Source: Cognatitamlana onchidii
Lineage (GTDB): Bacteria; Bacteroidota; Bacteroidia; Flavobacteriales; Flavobacteriaceae
Length of the DNA: 64,000 bases
Direction of reading: 5' to 3'
Assembly (NCBI RefSeq): GCF_004804355.1
Contig: NZ_SRWZ01000003.1
Location: 186,001-250,000 of the forward strand
Positions 50,948-60,175 of the stretch are shown piece by piece. Below the pieces are notes generated by a model. It made no database searches. It was given only the letters and a program-made list of their open reading frames with translations, and was not told the origin of the DNA. Position 1 is the stretch's first letter. Each line of letters opens with the position of its first letter. The position numbers were made by a program, and so were the translations under genes.

Positions 50948-52636
50948 TTAAAAACTATGAAACTCTATTAAATTGGCTTCATAATATTGTTCCCCAAGTT
51001 TAGTTAAAAGGTTTTTAATAATATTAGAATCGCCATTAACAGCTATAGCGGAATAGCCAGTTTCATTTAATTTACCCAACCTTAAATCGATTATATTAAT
51101 ATTTTTAGAAGCCAAGGCAGATAATAAAATAAGAAGGACCCCCGGTGCATTATGGTGTTTCGTTAAAATTACCTTTTCACTTAGTGCCAGGTTTAAACGA
51201 ACACCATCCATCTCAAGTAAATAAACCCCTTCCCTGTTATGATTAGGCAAAACCTCATTTTCCTTATAACTTAAATTAGTAAACAAGCCCGCATCCGTTC
51301 CATTAATAAAATCAATGGCACTCTTTACATTACCATTATCAGAGTCAATGGATAAAAAGGCCGTTGCAGTACCATCTTTATTAGATTTTAGCCTCGCTGT
51401 TTCTACATTAATCCCTTCAGAAGCTAGTGTATTAAACAAAGATGACATGACCCCTGGTTTATCGAGATGTTCCGAAAACAACCCATTAACAATCTTTTTA
51501 GAGGCTTTGGGCACCTCGTTTGTAACCGTTATAGATTTGCCCCATTTACGAATTCTAATGGCGTTATAGTCTCCCATTCCTGTTGAATTTTTATATAAAT
51601 CAACAAATTCGAGGAACGATCCTCCAAATGAAAAATCTGGAATTATTCGACGTTCAGATTCATTTAAGCGTTGGTTTAACAATTCAATCCCTTTATTTAA
51701 AACGGTATACTTCACCTTTAATTCATGGTCGTCATAAATGGTTCTGTTTTCTGGAATTAATTTAGAATAACTCACATAACTCTCATATCCTGCTTTCTGA
51801 ATATACTCCAAACTCTCTTTATAATTAAGACCATAATACTTGACATGATGCGTATCGGTACCAACACAAACAGGAATTTGAAGCTCATTAGCTCGTTTTA
51901 GAATACTTTGAATAGGATAAACCCCAACACCTTTAAATTTTCCAGCCATATTAACGTCTAACGACAAATTGCGATCGGCGATAAGCTCTAAAAGCGTCCT
52001 AAACTTGTTTGCCAAGGGGTGTGAACTTGTCTCAAAATTTATAAGCGCCTCAGGCATATCAACATTTAGTTTAGGCAAATCAATATGACCAATAATTTGA
52101 ATCATATCTCCAAAACTTTCAATCATTTGAATCATTTCATTGAAATAGCCATCCCAATAGGCCTCTAAACTTCCTCGAAGTTTGAGCAACTCCTCAGCCT
52201 CCTCTTTAGAGCCATCGTATGGTAAACCTTCTGGAGCAAAATGTACAGAACCAATCACGTAATCGGCATCTTCTGCTTGAAAAATTTTAGATCGACTCCA
52301 TTGCAAACCAAGTCCAGGTCCCATCCACTCAAGCTCAACCCCAAACTTAATATTAATACGCCCTTCATATTGCTTCCTGAGATTAGCAATGCGTTTGGGA
52401 TAATTTATATAAGATCTATTACCTCGAATAAACTTCACATTAGTGTCGCGCTCTGCCGTGTATCTAAAATTAGTTAAACGAGGCGAGTGAATTATAAACG
52501 TAATGCTAGGGTTACCTGCTTCAATGGCTTTATCAATAATATCTTCAAGCTTATCAATACCATGTTTTACATGATCTTGCTCAGTACCCGCATGAATACC
52601 ATGTGTTTCCCATATAAATTCGTTTAATTTTCTCAT
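50948..52636 (-). CDS. PHP-domain phosphoesterase fused to two ACT domains
   Basis: The 562-residue protein starts with a PHP (histidinol-phosphatase-like) domain: ETHGIHAGTEQD (about 10-21), FGVELEW, IGSVHF, IIGHIDLPKL and VGTDTHHVKYYG supply the clustered His, Glu and Asp metal ligands. A middle part (about 310-380) is unassigned. Two ACT domains follow, with the turns LDKPGVMSSL (about 391) and HNAPGVLLIL (about 495), as in the amino-acid-binding ACT of phosphoglycerate dehydrogenase. A metal phosphatase under amino-acid feedback is the natural reading, but substrate and ligand are unknown. The start is the ATG at 52636; an upstream TTG is less likely. Confidence 0.8.
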   Translation of the reverse strand: MRKLNEFIWETHGIHAGTEQDHVKHGIDKLEDIIDKAIEAGNPSITFIIHSPRLTNFRYTAERDTNVKFIRGNRSYINYPKRIANLRKQYEGRINIKFGVELEWMGPGLGLQWSRSKIFQAEDADYVIGSVHFAPEGLPYDGSKEEAEELLKLRGSLEAYWDGYFNEMIQMIESFGDMIQIIGHIDLPKLNVDMPEALINFETSSHPLANKFRTLLELIADRNLSLDVNMAGKFKGVGVYPIQSILKRANELQIPVCVGTDTHHVKYYGLNYKESLEYIQKAGYESYVSYSKLIPENRTIYDDHELKVKYTVLNKGIELLNQRLNESERRIIPDFSFGGSFLEFVDLYKNSTGMGDYNAIRIRKWGKSITVTNEVPKASKKIVNGLFSEHLDKPGVMSSLFNTLASEGINVETARLKSNKDGTATAFLSIDSDNGNVKSAIDFINGTDAGLFTNLSYKENEVLPNHNREGVYLLEMDGVRLNLALSEKVILTKHHNAPGVLLILLSALASKNINIIDLRLGKLNETGYSAIAVNGDSNIIKNLLTKLGEQYYEANLIEFHSF

Positions 52637-52830
52637 CTCCAAATAGGCTTTTTACTTTTTAAGAATGCCAAATTTAACCATTGAATTAGAATAAATTGCT
52701 AAATTTTAAAGGATTTCTATATTTCCAAAGGCGATTTAGTTTATGGCATTAAGAATGTTCCTAAATGTTTGAAATATTAAGAATACAACTAAGACTATCT
52801 TTTTTTAATCGTTTTACTTAAATTCGCCTT

Positions 52831-54933
52831 ATGTCTATCAACCTACAAACACCTATTGATTACCTTAAGGGCGTTGGTCCTAATAGGGCTGATTTGTTAA
52901 GAAAAGAACTTGGTATTCATACCTATCAAGACCTCATAAATTTATTCCCTAACAGGTATATTGATAGAACTAAATACTATAAAATTAACCAGCTGCAACG
53001 AACGTCTGCAGATTTTCAAATTATTGGAAAAATAACAGCTTTTAAAGAAGTCACTCAAAAACGTGGAAAACGCCTGGTGGCTAACTTTCAAGACGATACA
53101 GGTACTATGGAGTTGGTGTGGTTTAGAGGTCATAAATGGATAAGAGATGCCATAAAACTAAATAAACCTTATGTTGCTTTTGGGAAAGTTAATTGGTTTA
53201 ATGGTAAATACAATATGGTACATCCCGAATTGGAGTTGCTGGAAACCCATGAAAAAAATGTGCGTTCTGCCATGCAGCCAGTGTATCCCTCAACAGAAAA
53301 ACTAATAAATAAAGGCATAACCAATAAAGCCTTGTGCCATATTATGCAGCAACTATTTATGGCTGCTGGAGGGAAGTTCTCTGAAACACTTCCAGATAAC
53401 TTACGTTCAGAATTAAAGCTAATCAATAAACAACAAGCACTCCTAAATATTCATTTTCCTAAGAGTCAAGAACTATTGGCCAGCGCACAATTTAGACTAA
53501 AATTTGAAGAACTATTTTATATTCAGCTGCAACTAATTATAAAAAACCTGTCTCGTAAATCAAAAATAAAAGGGTTTCCTTTTGAACGGGTTGGGGCATA
53601 TTTTAATAGCTTTTTTAAAGATGAATTGCCTTTCGAATTAACCAATGCCCAGAAACGTGTTTTGAAAGAAATTAGGGCAGATCTTGGAAGTCATGCACAG
53701 ATGAATAGACTTTTACAAGGCGATGTGGGATCTGGAAAGACTATAGTGGCGTTTATGTCAATGCTCATAGCACTTGACAACGGTTTCCAAGCTTGTTTAA
53801 TGGCGCCAACTGAAATTTTGTCAGTTCAACACTTTAATGGATTAGAGGAATGGTGTAAACACCTCAATATCAATATAAAAATACTCACAGGATCAACTAA
53901 AACTTCAATAAGAAAAGAAATTCACGAATCTCTTGAGAATGGAGAGCTACAGATACTAATTGGCACCCATGCCCTACTTGAAGACAAGGTTAAATTTAAA
54001 AATTTAGGCTTAGCCATAATCGATGAACAACATCGTTTTGGTGTGGCTCAAAGAAGTAAATTATGGCACAAAAACACGTCGCCTCCACATATTTTAGTAA
54101 TGACTGCCACACCCATACCCAGAACCTTAGCCATGTCGGTTTATGGAGACCTCGATATTTCTGTTATTAACGAGTTACCTCCCGGACGAAAAGCTATAAA
54201 AACAGTACATCGCTATGACAAAAACCGCCTAAACGTATTTCGCTTTATTAAAGACGAAATAAGCAAAGGACGACAAGTTTATGTAGTATACCCCTTAATT
54301 CAAGAGAGTGAGAAAATGGATTACAAAGACCTTATGGACGGTTACGAAAGCTTATCTCGCGACTTCCCTATGCCTGATTATCAAATATCTATTGTGCATG
54401 GTAAAATGAAACCTGAAGACAAAGACTATGAAATGCAGCGATTTATAAAAGGAGAAACACAAATCATGGTAGCTACCACCGTTATAGAAGTTGGTGTAAA
54501 TGTTCCTAATGCATCAGTTATGATTATTGAAAGCGCAGAACGTTTTGGGCTATCACAACTGCATCAATTGCGAGGACGTGTTGGCCGTGGTGTAGAGCAA
54601 AGTTACTGTATTTTAATGACAGGATATAAATTGAGTAATGATAGTAAAACGCGCTTAGAGACTATGGTAAAAACTAATGACGGCTTTAAAATTGCAGAAG
54701 CAGATTTAAAATTACGCGGTCCAGGAGATATTATGGGAACCCAACAAAGCGGGGTGTTAAATTTAAAAATAGCAGACCTTATGAAAGATAGTCACATACT
54801 TCAGTACGCCCGTTATCACGCCAAAAACATTTTAAAAACGGATCCTCAATTAACACTAGAAAAAAATAGTGTTATTATGCATACTTACAAACAGTTAAGT
54901 AAATACAAAAACATATGGAATTATATAAGCTAA
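52831..54933 (+). CDS. recG: ATP-dependent DNA helicase RecG
   Basis: The 700-residue SF2 helicase has an N-terminal wedge/OB domain (YLKGVGPNRADLLRKELG, FQIIGKITAFKE), Walker A LLQGDVGSGKT (about 294-304), the DExH box IIDEQHRFGV, MTATPIPRT, and the C-terminal motifs VIEVGVNVPNA and HQLRGRVGRG plus the TRG motif region. It remodels stalled replication forks and Holliday junctions. Motifs and length are complete. It is divergent from the PHP-ACT gene, separated by 194 bp with no other feature apart from promoter regions. Confidence 0.96.
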   Translation: MSINLQTPIDYLKGVGPNRADLLRKELGIHTYQDLINLFPNRYIDRTKYYKINQLQRTSADFQIIGKITAFKEVTQKRGKRLVANFQDDTGTMELVWFRGHKWIRDAIKLNKPYVAFGKVNWFNGKYNMVHPELELLETHEKNVRSAMQPVYPSTEKLINKGITNKALCHIMQQLFMAAGGKFSETLPDNLRSELKLINKQQALLNIHFPKSQELLASAQFRLKFEELFYIQLQLIIKNLSRKSKIKGFPFERVGAYFNSFFKDELPFELTNAQKRVLKEIRADLGSHAQMNRLLQGDVGSGKTIVAFMSMLIALDNGFQACLMAPTEILSVQHFNGLEEWCKHLNINIKILTGSTKTSIRKEIHESLENGELQILIGTHALLEDKVKFKNLGLAIIDEQHRFGVAQRSKLWHKNTSPPHILVMTATPIPRTLAMSVYGDLDISVINELPPGRKAIKTVHRYDKNRLNVFRFIKDEISKGRQVYVVYPLIQESEKMDYKDLMDGYESLSRDFPMPDYQISIVHGKMKPEDKDYEMQRFIKGETQIMVATTVIEVGVNVPNASVMIIESAERFGLSQLHQLRGRVGRGVEQSYCILMTGYKLSNDSKTRLETMVKTNDGFKIAEADLKLRGPGDIMGTQQSGVLNLKIADLMKDSHILQYARYHAKNILKTDPQLTLEKNSVIMHTYKQLSKYKNIWNYIS

Positions 54934-54996
54934 AAAACCCAAACTAATAAATAGCCCGGGCTTTTAACTGATTGAAGTTTGATTGATGTTGACGGT

Positions 54997-56097
54997 TTAA
55001 TTAATGTCTTGATTGTTTTTAAGTTTATCAATGTTTGCCTGCACCCTCCCCCTTGACGCTTCATTAGGCGCATTATTTAAAGCTTTTGTTAAATGCGATA
55101 ATGCTTTTGAATAATTACCTTGTGCAGAATAAGCCCTTGCCATTCCATAATGTACGGGCCATGTATCTTTATTATTTTTAGCATTCATTTTAAAAACCTC
55201 CAGAGCTTTGTCTTTTTCGCCATTCGCTATAAGCGTCCTTCCATATTGATGCACCTGAAATATAGTGGCATAATTTAATGCCTCTTGCATAATCGCATCT
55301 GCTTCGCTCTTTTTGCCTTGCTTGGCTAATATTTGAGATTTAATCTGTAAATTATTAAAGTTTTTTTGACTAAAAAACTGTCCCTCAATAGCTCCATTTA
55401 TCCAGCCTAAAGCTTCGCTTAAATCTCCACCATTGTTAAGTGCATAGTTTGCAGCTGTTTCCCAATTTTGTCGTTGAAATCCTGCCTGACCTCGAAACTG
55501 CTCTCTAAAACTGGCCAGTGTAATATTTGGAACATCAAATTCTATTTTAAAGGGAAATCGTTTCTTTTCCCAATCTAAAGAAACCGTAGTGGAATTCGCA
55601 TCTGCAGCAATAAACGAATATGTAAGCAGTTCTGTATGTAAAACATCTTTTGTCTTGATATCTACCCTAAGCGCATCTTCATCTGAATCATAGAAGTAAC
55701 TACCCCAAGATGTATTATTATTTGAAAAAATTAACGTTGCGGTATCATCTTCATTTACAATAATATGAAACCCATATTTTCCAGCTTTAATTGACTTTCC
55801 TTCAACCATAGCATCATCGGAAAAAACAATAATGGTATTCTCATTAGCTCCTGCTCTCCAGGGTGATTCTTTAGCGGTTCCAAAACCTAAATTATTCATG
55901 CCATAAGGCACTAAGGCACCCCAAATTTCGCGGTCGTTTACACTTGGTCTTGAATACTTAATGGTTAAATGAGAAATCCCAACTTCTTGAGAAACCTTGG
56001 CTTTCGGACTGGCTTGCGGAGTTTTTAATTGGGCATCTGCATTATAGCTTAGGCATAATACAAAACACACTAAAAGAGTAGTGATTTTAAAAGTCAT
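54997..56097 (-). CDS. Exported DUF2911 protein with TPR repeats
   Basis: The 366-residue protein has a signal peptide ending NADAQ (about residue 23). It then has a DUF2911 beta domain (about 35-185), with SPKAKVSQEVG, IKYSRPSVNDREIWG, VPYGMNNLGFG and WRAGANENT, and a helical TPR-like C-terminus (about 205-355) with WPVHYGMARAYSAQGNYSKA. DUF2911 is a Bacteroidota-enriched periplasmic domain of unknown function. The gene stands alone on the minus strand between convergent recG and divergent mutS2. Confidence 0.9.
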   Translation of the reverse strand: MTFKITTLLVCFVLCLSYNADAQLKTPQASPKAKVSQEVGISHLTIKYSRPSVNDREIWGALVPYGMNNLGFGTAKESPWRAGANENTIIVFSDDAMVEGKSIKAGKYGFHIIVNEDDTATLIFSNNNTSWGSYFYDSDEDALRVDIKTKDVLHTELLTYSFIAADANSTTVSLDWEKKRFPFKIEFDVPNITLASFREQFRGQAGFQRQNWETAANYALNNGGDLSEALGWINGAIEGQFFSQKNFNNLQIKSQILAKQGKKSEADAIMQEALNYATIFQVHQYGRTLIANGEKDKALEVFKMNAKNNKDTWPVHYGMARAYSAQGNYSKALSHLTKALNNAPNEASRGRVQANIDKLKNNQDIN

Positions 56098-56244
56098 GGT
56101 TTTATAGTTTGTTGTTTGAATGATGAAGGTATAGAGAAAAAACGCCCACAGATGTTAGTGTTTTGTTAAACAAGTGCTTATAATTGTTAATTAACTAATT
56201 ATTAAGAAGCTCTTATCATAGTAAAACTTCTGCATCAGAATGAT

Positions 56245-56252
56245 TAACTTTG
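56245..56252 (+). promoter_or_regulatory. Candidate -7 promoter box of mutS2
   Basis: TAACTTTG matches TAnnTTTG and is 31 bp before the ATG at 56284. No good -33 box is seen. Confidence 0.4.
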
Positions 56253-56283
56253 CGATTCTTGAATATTAGCAGCCCTAAAAAGC

Positions 56284-58452
56284 ATGATTAACATCCATAA
56301 AAAAACATTACAAGATTTAGAGTTTCCAACCGTACTTGAACAATTGAGCGCGCATTGTATCACTCCTTTAGGGTATGAAAAAACTTTAACCATAGCCCCA
56401 CTTAAATCAAAAGAGAAATTATTGTTTGAATTAGGGCTTACTAATGAATACATTTCATCTTTCGAAAATGACAACCGCATACCAAACCATGGTTTCGACA
56501 CTATTTCCAAAGAGATTAAACTTTTAAACATTGAAAATACGTATTTAGAGGTTCATGGTCTAAAGAAAATAGTAGCTATGTCTACTACGGTCAACGACCT
56601 AATTCGGTTCTTAGAAAAATTTAAAGAGTACTACCCTAGTCTTTATGAATTTTCTTCGCATATAGAAGTCACTAAAATACTTATAGAAAAAGTAGATAGT
56701 ATTGTTGATCGTTTTGGAGATATTAAAGACCAAGCCTCAGAGTTACTACTTAGCCTAAGGCAAGATATTAATAAAGTAAAAGGCAAAATTAATGCTAGTT
56801 TCAGCGCTGCACTAAACATGTACCATGGCCTAGACTATTTGGATGATATTAGAGAATCTGTAGTGGACAACAAACGTGTTCTTGCCGTAAAAGCCATGTA
56901 CAGACGTAAGGTAAAAGGCGCCATAATGGGAGGTAGTAAAACAGGGAGCATTGTATACATAGAGCCAGAAACTACGCTTCAACACACTAGAGAGCTCAAT
57001 AACTTGGAGTATGAAGAACATGAAGAAGTTATTCGAATTCTCAAGGAAACTACAAATTTTATTCGTCCGTTTTTACCTTTATTAATCAATTACCAAGATT
57101 TTTTGATTGATATAGATGTTATTTCAGCCAAAGCTAAATACGGCAGATCCATGCATGCTATTCTTCCTAAATTTTCTGAAGAAAAGAGCATGTATTTGAG
57201 AGAGGCCTATCACCCTTTATTGTATTTAAATAATTTAGAAAAGAACGAAAAAACATTCCCTCAAACCATAACTTTAGAACAAGGAAGCCGAATTATCGTT
57301 ATTTCTGGTCCTAACGCAGGTGGTAAAAGCATTACCCTAAAAACTATTGGTCTTTTGCAAGTCATGCTGCAAAGCGGTATGCTTATTCCAGTTCATGAAC
57401 GTAGTAAAGTTTGTTTATTTGATAGAATTTTAAGCGATATTGGCGACAACCAGTCTATTGAAAATCATTTAAGTACCTACAGCTACCGTTTAAAGCAGAT
57501 GAATTACTTTTTAAAGAAATGCAATAAGAATACGCTCTTTTTAATTGACGAATTTGGAACAGGATCAGACCCTGAGCTTGGTGGGGCGTTAGCAGAAACC
57601 TTTCTTGAGGAATTTTATCACAGAGAAGCATTTGGTATTATAACCACGCATTACTCTAACTTAAAAATACTAGCAAACGAATTACCACATATGGTTAATG
57701 CCAATATGCTTTTTGATGAGCGCACTCTTGAGCCTTTATTTAAACTAGTAGTTGGACAAGCTGGAAGCAGCTTTACTTTTGAAGTCGCTCAAAAAAACGG
57801 TATTCCTTATAGCTTAATTAATAGAGCAAAAAAGAAGATTGAACGTAGTAAAGTGCGTTTTGATGCAACCATTGCTAAGCTCCAAAAAGAACGTTCAAGA
57901 TTAGAAAAAACGGGCCAATCTTTAAAACAAAATGAAAAGAAAAAGATTGAAGAAACCGATAGGCTTGAAGAAATTAACAATAAAATCCAAAAGAAATTGG
58001 AAAGCTATCAAGAGCTTTATGATAGTAATCAGCGCTTAATTTATTTAGGACAGAAAGTCAATGAAATAGCTGAAAAATATTTTGAAAACAAACAAAAACG
58101 CCAGTTAATGGGTGAACTTTTTAAACTGGTTCAAATAGAGAATTCTAAACGAAAAAAAATATCAGCCAAACAAAAGAAAGCTGAAAAAGTAAAAGAGAAG
58201 CAAGTTCAGCAAGAGGTCAAGAAAAAAGTAGAGGTTATAAGAAAAAAGAAGAAAGAAGAAAAGAAAAAAGCTATCGAGGCACCAAAACCAAAGGCCATAA
58301 TAAAACTAGGTGATCGTGTAAGAATGGAAGATGGGCGTGCCATTGGGACTGTCGATAAGATTGAAAAAAATAAGGCCGTAGTCAATTATGGCATGTTTAC
58401 TACTAGTGTAAGCATAGATCAACTTGAACTGGTTGAAGCCATAAAAAAGTAA
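56284..58452 (+). CDS. MutS2-family ATPase without Smr nuclease domain
   Basis: The 722-residue protein has the MutS2 layout. The N-terminal clamp/lever starts LQDLEFPTVLEQLSAHCITPLG, and the ATPase has Walker A ISGPNAGGKSITLKT (about 340-350) and Walker B LFLIDEFGTGSDPELGG. A long charged coiled coil (about 510-665) follows, then a short KOW-like segment KLGDRVRMEDGRAIGTV. MutS2 proteins usually end with an Smr endonuclease domain (LDLRG and HGxGxG); neither motif is present. It likely acts on recombination intermediates or collided ribosomes like other MutS2, but without its own nuclease. Confidence 0.9.
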   Translation: MINIHKKTLQDLEFPTVLEQLSAHCITPLGYEKTLTIAPLKSKEKLLFELGLTNEYISSFENDNRIPNHGFDTISKEIKLLNIENTYLEVHGLKKIVAMSTTVNDLIRFLEKFKEYYPSLYEFSSHIEVTKILIEKVDSIVDRFGDIKDQASELLLSLRQDINKVKGKINASFSAALNMYHGLDYLDDIRESVVDNKRVLAVKAMYRRKVKGAIMGGSKTGSIVYIEPETTLQHTRELNNLEYEEHEEVIRILKETTNFIRPFLPLLINYQDFLIDIDVISAKAKYGRSMHAILPKFSEEKSMYLREAYHPLLYLNNLEKNEKTFPQTITLEQGSRIIVISGPNAGGKSITLKTIGLLQVMLQSGMLIPVHERSKVCLFDRILSDIGDNQSIENHLSTYSYRLKQMNYFLKKCNKNTLFLIDEFGTGSDPELGGALAETFLEEFYHREAFGIITTHYSNLKILANELPHMVNANMLFDERTLEPLFKLVVGQAGSSFTFEVAQKNGIPYSLINRAKKKIERSKVRFDATIAKLQKERSRLEKTGQSLKQNEKKKIEETDRLEEINNKIQKKLESYQELYDSNQRLIYLGQKVNEIAEKYFENKQKRQLMGELFKLVQIENSKRKKISAKQKKAEKVKEKQVQQEVKKKVEVIRKKKKEEKKKAIEAPKPKAIIKLGDRVRMEDGRAIGTVDKIEKNKAVVNYGMFTTSVSIDQLELVEAIKK

Positions 58453-58497
58453 CAGCCAACACCAAGTTGTTGAATCTACAACTTTAGGTATTGGCTG
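58453..58497 (-). terminator. Hairpin terminator of the cytolysin-like gene
   Basis: The arms starting CAGCCAA (58453) and ending TTGGCTG (58497) form an imperfect stem of about 17 bp with a 7-nt loop. On the minus strand TTACTTTTTT follows. It starts right after the mutS2 stop and may also end that message, though no T-run follows on the plus strand. Confidence 0.65.
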
Positions 58498-58517
58498 CAT
58501 AAAAAAAGTATTAAATC

Positions 58518-60062
58518 TTACTTAGAACGCACCGAGAGCTGCGTACAAATTCCAATAATGTTTTTCTTTGAACAATAAGCTTCATAGTTTTTTTCTTTAG
58601 AAATATAGCCTAAATTAAACTCTCCAAGGTATTTCCAAGTTAAATCCCAATACTGGAATTGCACACGCACATCATGAGCTCCACTTGGTGGTTTAATTGC
58701 CGCCGGAGCGTCATTCTTTTTTACCTTTTTCCAATTGGTATAAGCCACAGTTTGAGATCCTTTTTTCTTATAGGAAAATCTAAACTTAACCTCATTAGTT
58801 ATATTATTATCTAAATAAGCGTTTTTATGCTGATACTCTTTCCTGCCGCAATCTTCAATTTTATAATCTGTAGAGTAGCCCATTTTAGCAAATCGATTAT
58901 CCTTTAGATATCTAATTGTGTACGCTATAGGCACTCCTGGATTATCTCTGCTATATACAGCATTCTTTCCTGTAATAATTTTATTTAAAGACCCTGGTCC
59001 TGTGGCAGTAACAGCTTCAGAAGCCACTTCGGCATTACCTCCTATAGTTACTACTGTAATACTAGAATTTTTTAACACCTCATCATATTCAGAATTTACA
59101 GTTCCTGTGCCTGATACACCTCCTGCATATTCAAGTACCGCATCTAAGTCTATAGATTTTCGCATATCTGTAGTTTCTAATCTGAACATAATAATTCGAC
59201 CGTAAGAAACCGAATTAATATAAGCCGGAGGCGCAGTTGCGGTCGCTGCTTTTTCAACCTGACTAAGTGTTACATCTGGTCCAAATACACTACCTGGTTC
59301 TTTTGGTGTATCCATAGTCACAGTATAAAACACCTGTTTATATACCATTGCTGCAACTCGTTTTACAGTACTACTTTCGTATTCTAACTGCGATGCCACT
59401 GAACCTGTAGCCCATTCAATATTCAACCCAACATCTAAACTAAGCTGCTTTGAAGAATAAGATGTGTTTGCTTGATAACTCGAATTTGAAGCATTCACAT
59501 ATCCCTCTTGATAGGCATTGGCATTCCACCACTCTAAAGCATTATCTATACCAGTTTGTACTGTAGAATTTGATGGGTTTTCAATTTCCAAATTTCCGTT
59601 ATCACCAATTCCCGGTAAATCAATACGTAATTTTACTGGCGATCTTCCCAACGTGATTGGCGTAGGCATACCGTCCAGCATTTCATTATTGCCTATTACA
59701 AGGGCTCCTGGCCATATTACACCATTTGTTGGTCTTAGTATGGCAACGTCCTCAAAATTCGATTCTAAGCTAAAATCTTTAATATTACAAGACTGATAAT
59801 AGCCCAAAGATGCAGACGAATTGGTGTTTTTTTCATTTTTTAATGTTCGCTCTGTAGGAGCGCCTCCTGTATCTTTAACATTAAGAAGCGAATTTGAGTC
59901 ATAAGCTAAATTAGATATCCAATCTGAAATATCTTTAGCCTCACCACTTACTTTAGGCAAAGTTTTTGGTTCAGGGTCTTCTACACTTTCTTCACTGCAT
60001 GCTAAAAAAACAAATAAAGCGGCAAAATAGAATAATCGAAATGTTAATAGCTGTGTTTTCAT
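58518..60062 (-). CDS. Cholesterol-dependent-cytolysin-family (thiol-activated cytolysin-like) lipoprotein
   Basis: The 514-residue protein has a lipoprotein signal with Cys22 in VFLACSEESVED; the acidic cluster after Cys resembles the Flavobacterium surface-export signal. Residues 40-400 match the pore-forming core of CDCs: VIWPGALVIGNNEMLDG (115-131), LRIDLPGIGD, KQVFYTVTMDTP (242-253), PPAYINSVSYGR (278-289), ITVVTIGGNAE (335-345, second membrane-hairpin region with the Gly pair) and DNPGVPIAYTIRYLKDNRFA (373-392). The C-terminal D4-like domain (about 405-514) lacks the canonical Trp-rich undecapeptide: the equivalent stretch reads YWDLTWKYLGEF, with no Cys. The Thr-Leu cholesterol pair is not evident. 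Pore formation is likely; the target membrane is unknown. Confidence 0.85.
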   Translation of the reverse strand: MKTQLLTFRLFYFAALFVFLACSEESVEDPEPKTLPKVSGEAKDISDWISNLAYDSNSLLNVKDTGGAPTERTLKNEKNTNSSASLGYYQSCNIKDFSLESNFEDVAILRPTNGVIWPGALVIGNNEMLDGMPTPITLGRSPVKLRIDLPGIGDNGNLEIENPSNSTVQTGIDNALEWWNANAYQEGYVNASNSSYQANTSYSSKQLSLDVGLNIEWATGSVASQLEYESSTVKRVAAMVYKQVFYTVTMDTPKEPGSVFGPDVTLSQVEKAATATAPPAYINSVSYGRIIMFRLETTDMRKSIDLDAVLEYAGGVSGTGTVNSEYDEVLKNSSITVVTIGGNAEVASEAVTATGPGSLNKIITGKNAVYSRDNPGVPIAYTIRYLKDNRFAKMGYSTDYKIEDCGRKEYQHKNAYLDNNITNEVKFRFSYKKKGSQTVAYTNWKKVKKNDAPAAIKPPSGAHDVRVQFQYWDLTWKYLGEFNLGYISKEKNYEAYCSKKNIIGICTQLSVRSK

Positions 60063-60092
60063 AATTTCTAATGATTTTGAGATTCAACATTT

Positions 60093-60100
60093 CAAACTTA
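60093..60100 (-). promoter_or_regulatory. Candidate -7 promoter box of the cytolysin gene
   Basis: TAAGTTTG on the minus strand matches TAnnTTTG and lies 31 bp before the ATG at 60062. There is no TTTG at the -33 spacing, which fits an activator-dependent promoter. Confidence 0.5.
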
Positions 60101-60130
60101 GAAAGTAAAACGAATGAATACTAATTTAGC

Positions 60131-60175
60131 GTATGGACAAAGTATGGACAAGCAAAGATTTTTACATATGGACAC
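60131..60175. repeat. TATGGACA repeat boxes upstream of the cytolysin gene
   Basis: Three copies of TATGGACA begin at 60132, 60143 and 60167. The first two are 11 bp apart, one helical turn, and extend to GTATGGACAA. A related TTGGACA is at 60266. They lie 30-75 bp upstream of the -7 box, where activator sites are expected. Confidence 0.55.

Noticed and set aside
54934..54996. GC-rich palindrome AGCCCGGGCT after recG as a terminator
   Set aside because: It has no loop, the possible AAAA-CCC/GGG-CTTTT stem is short and bulged, and the T-run is brief; evidence is too weak to list.
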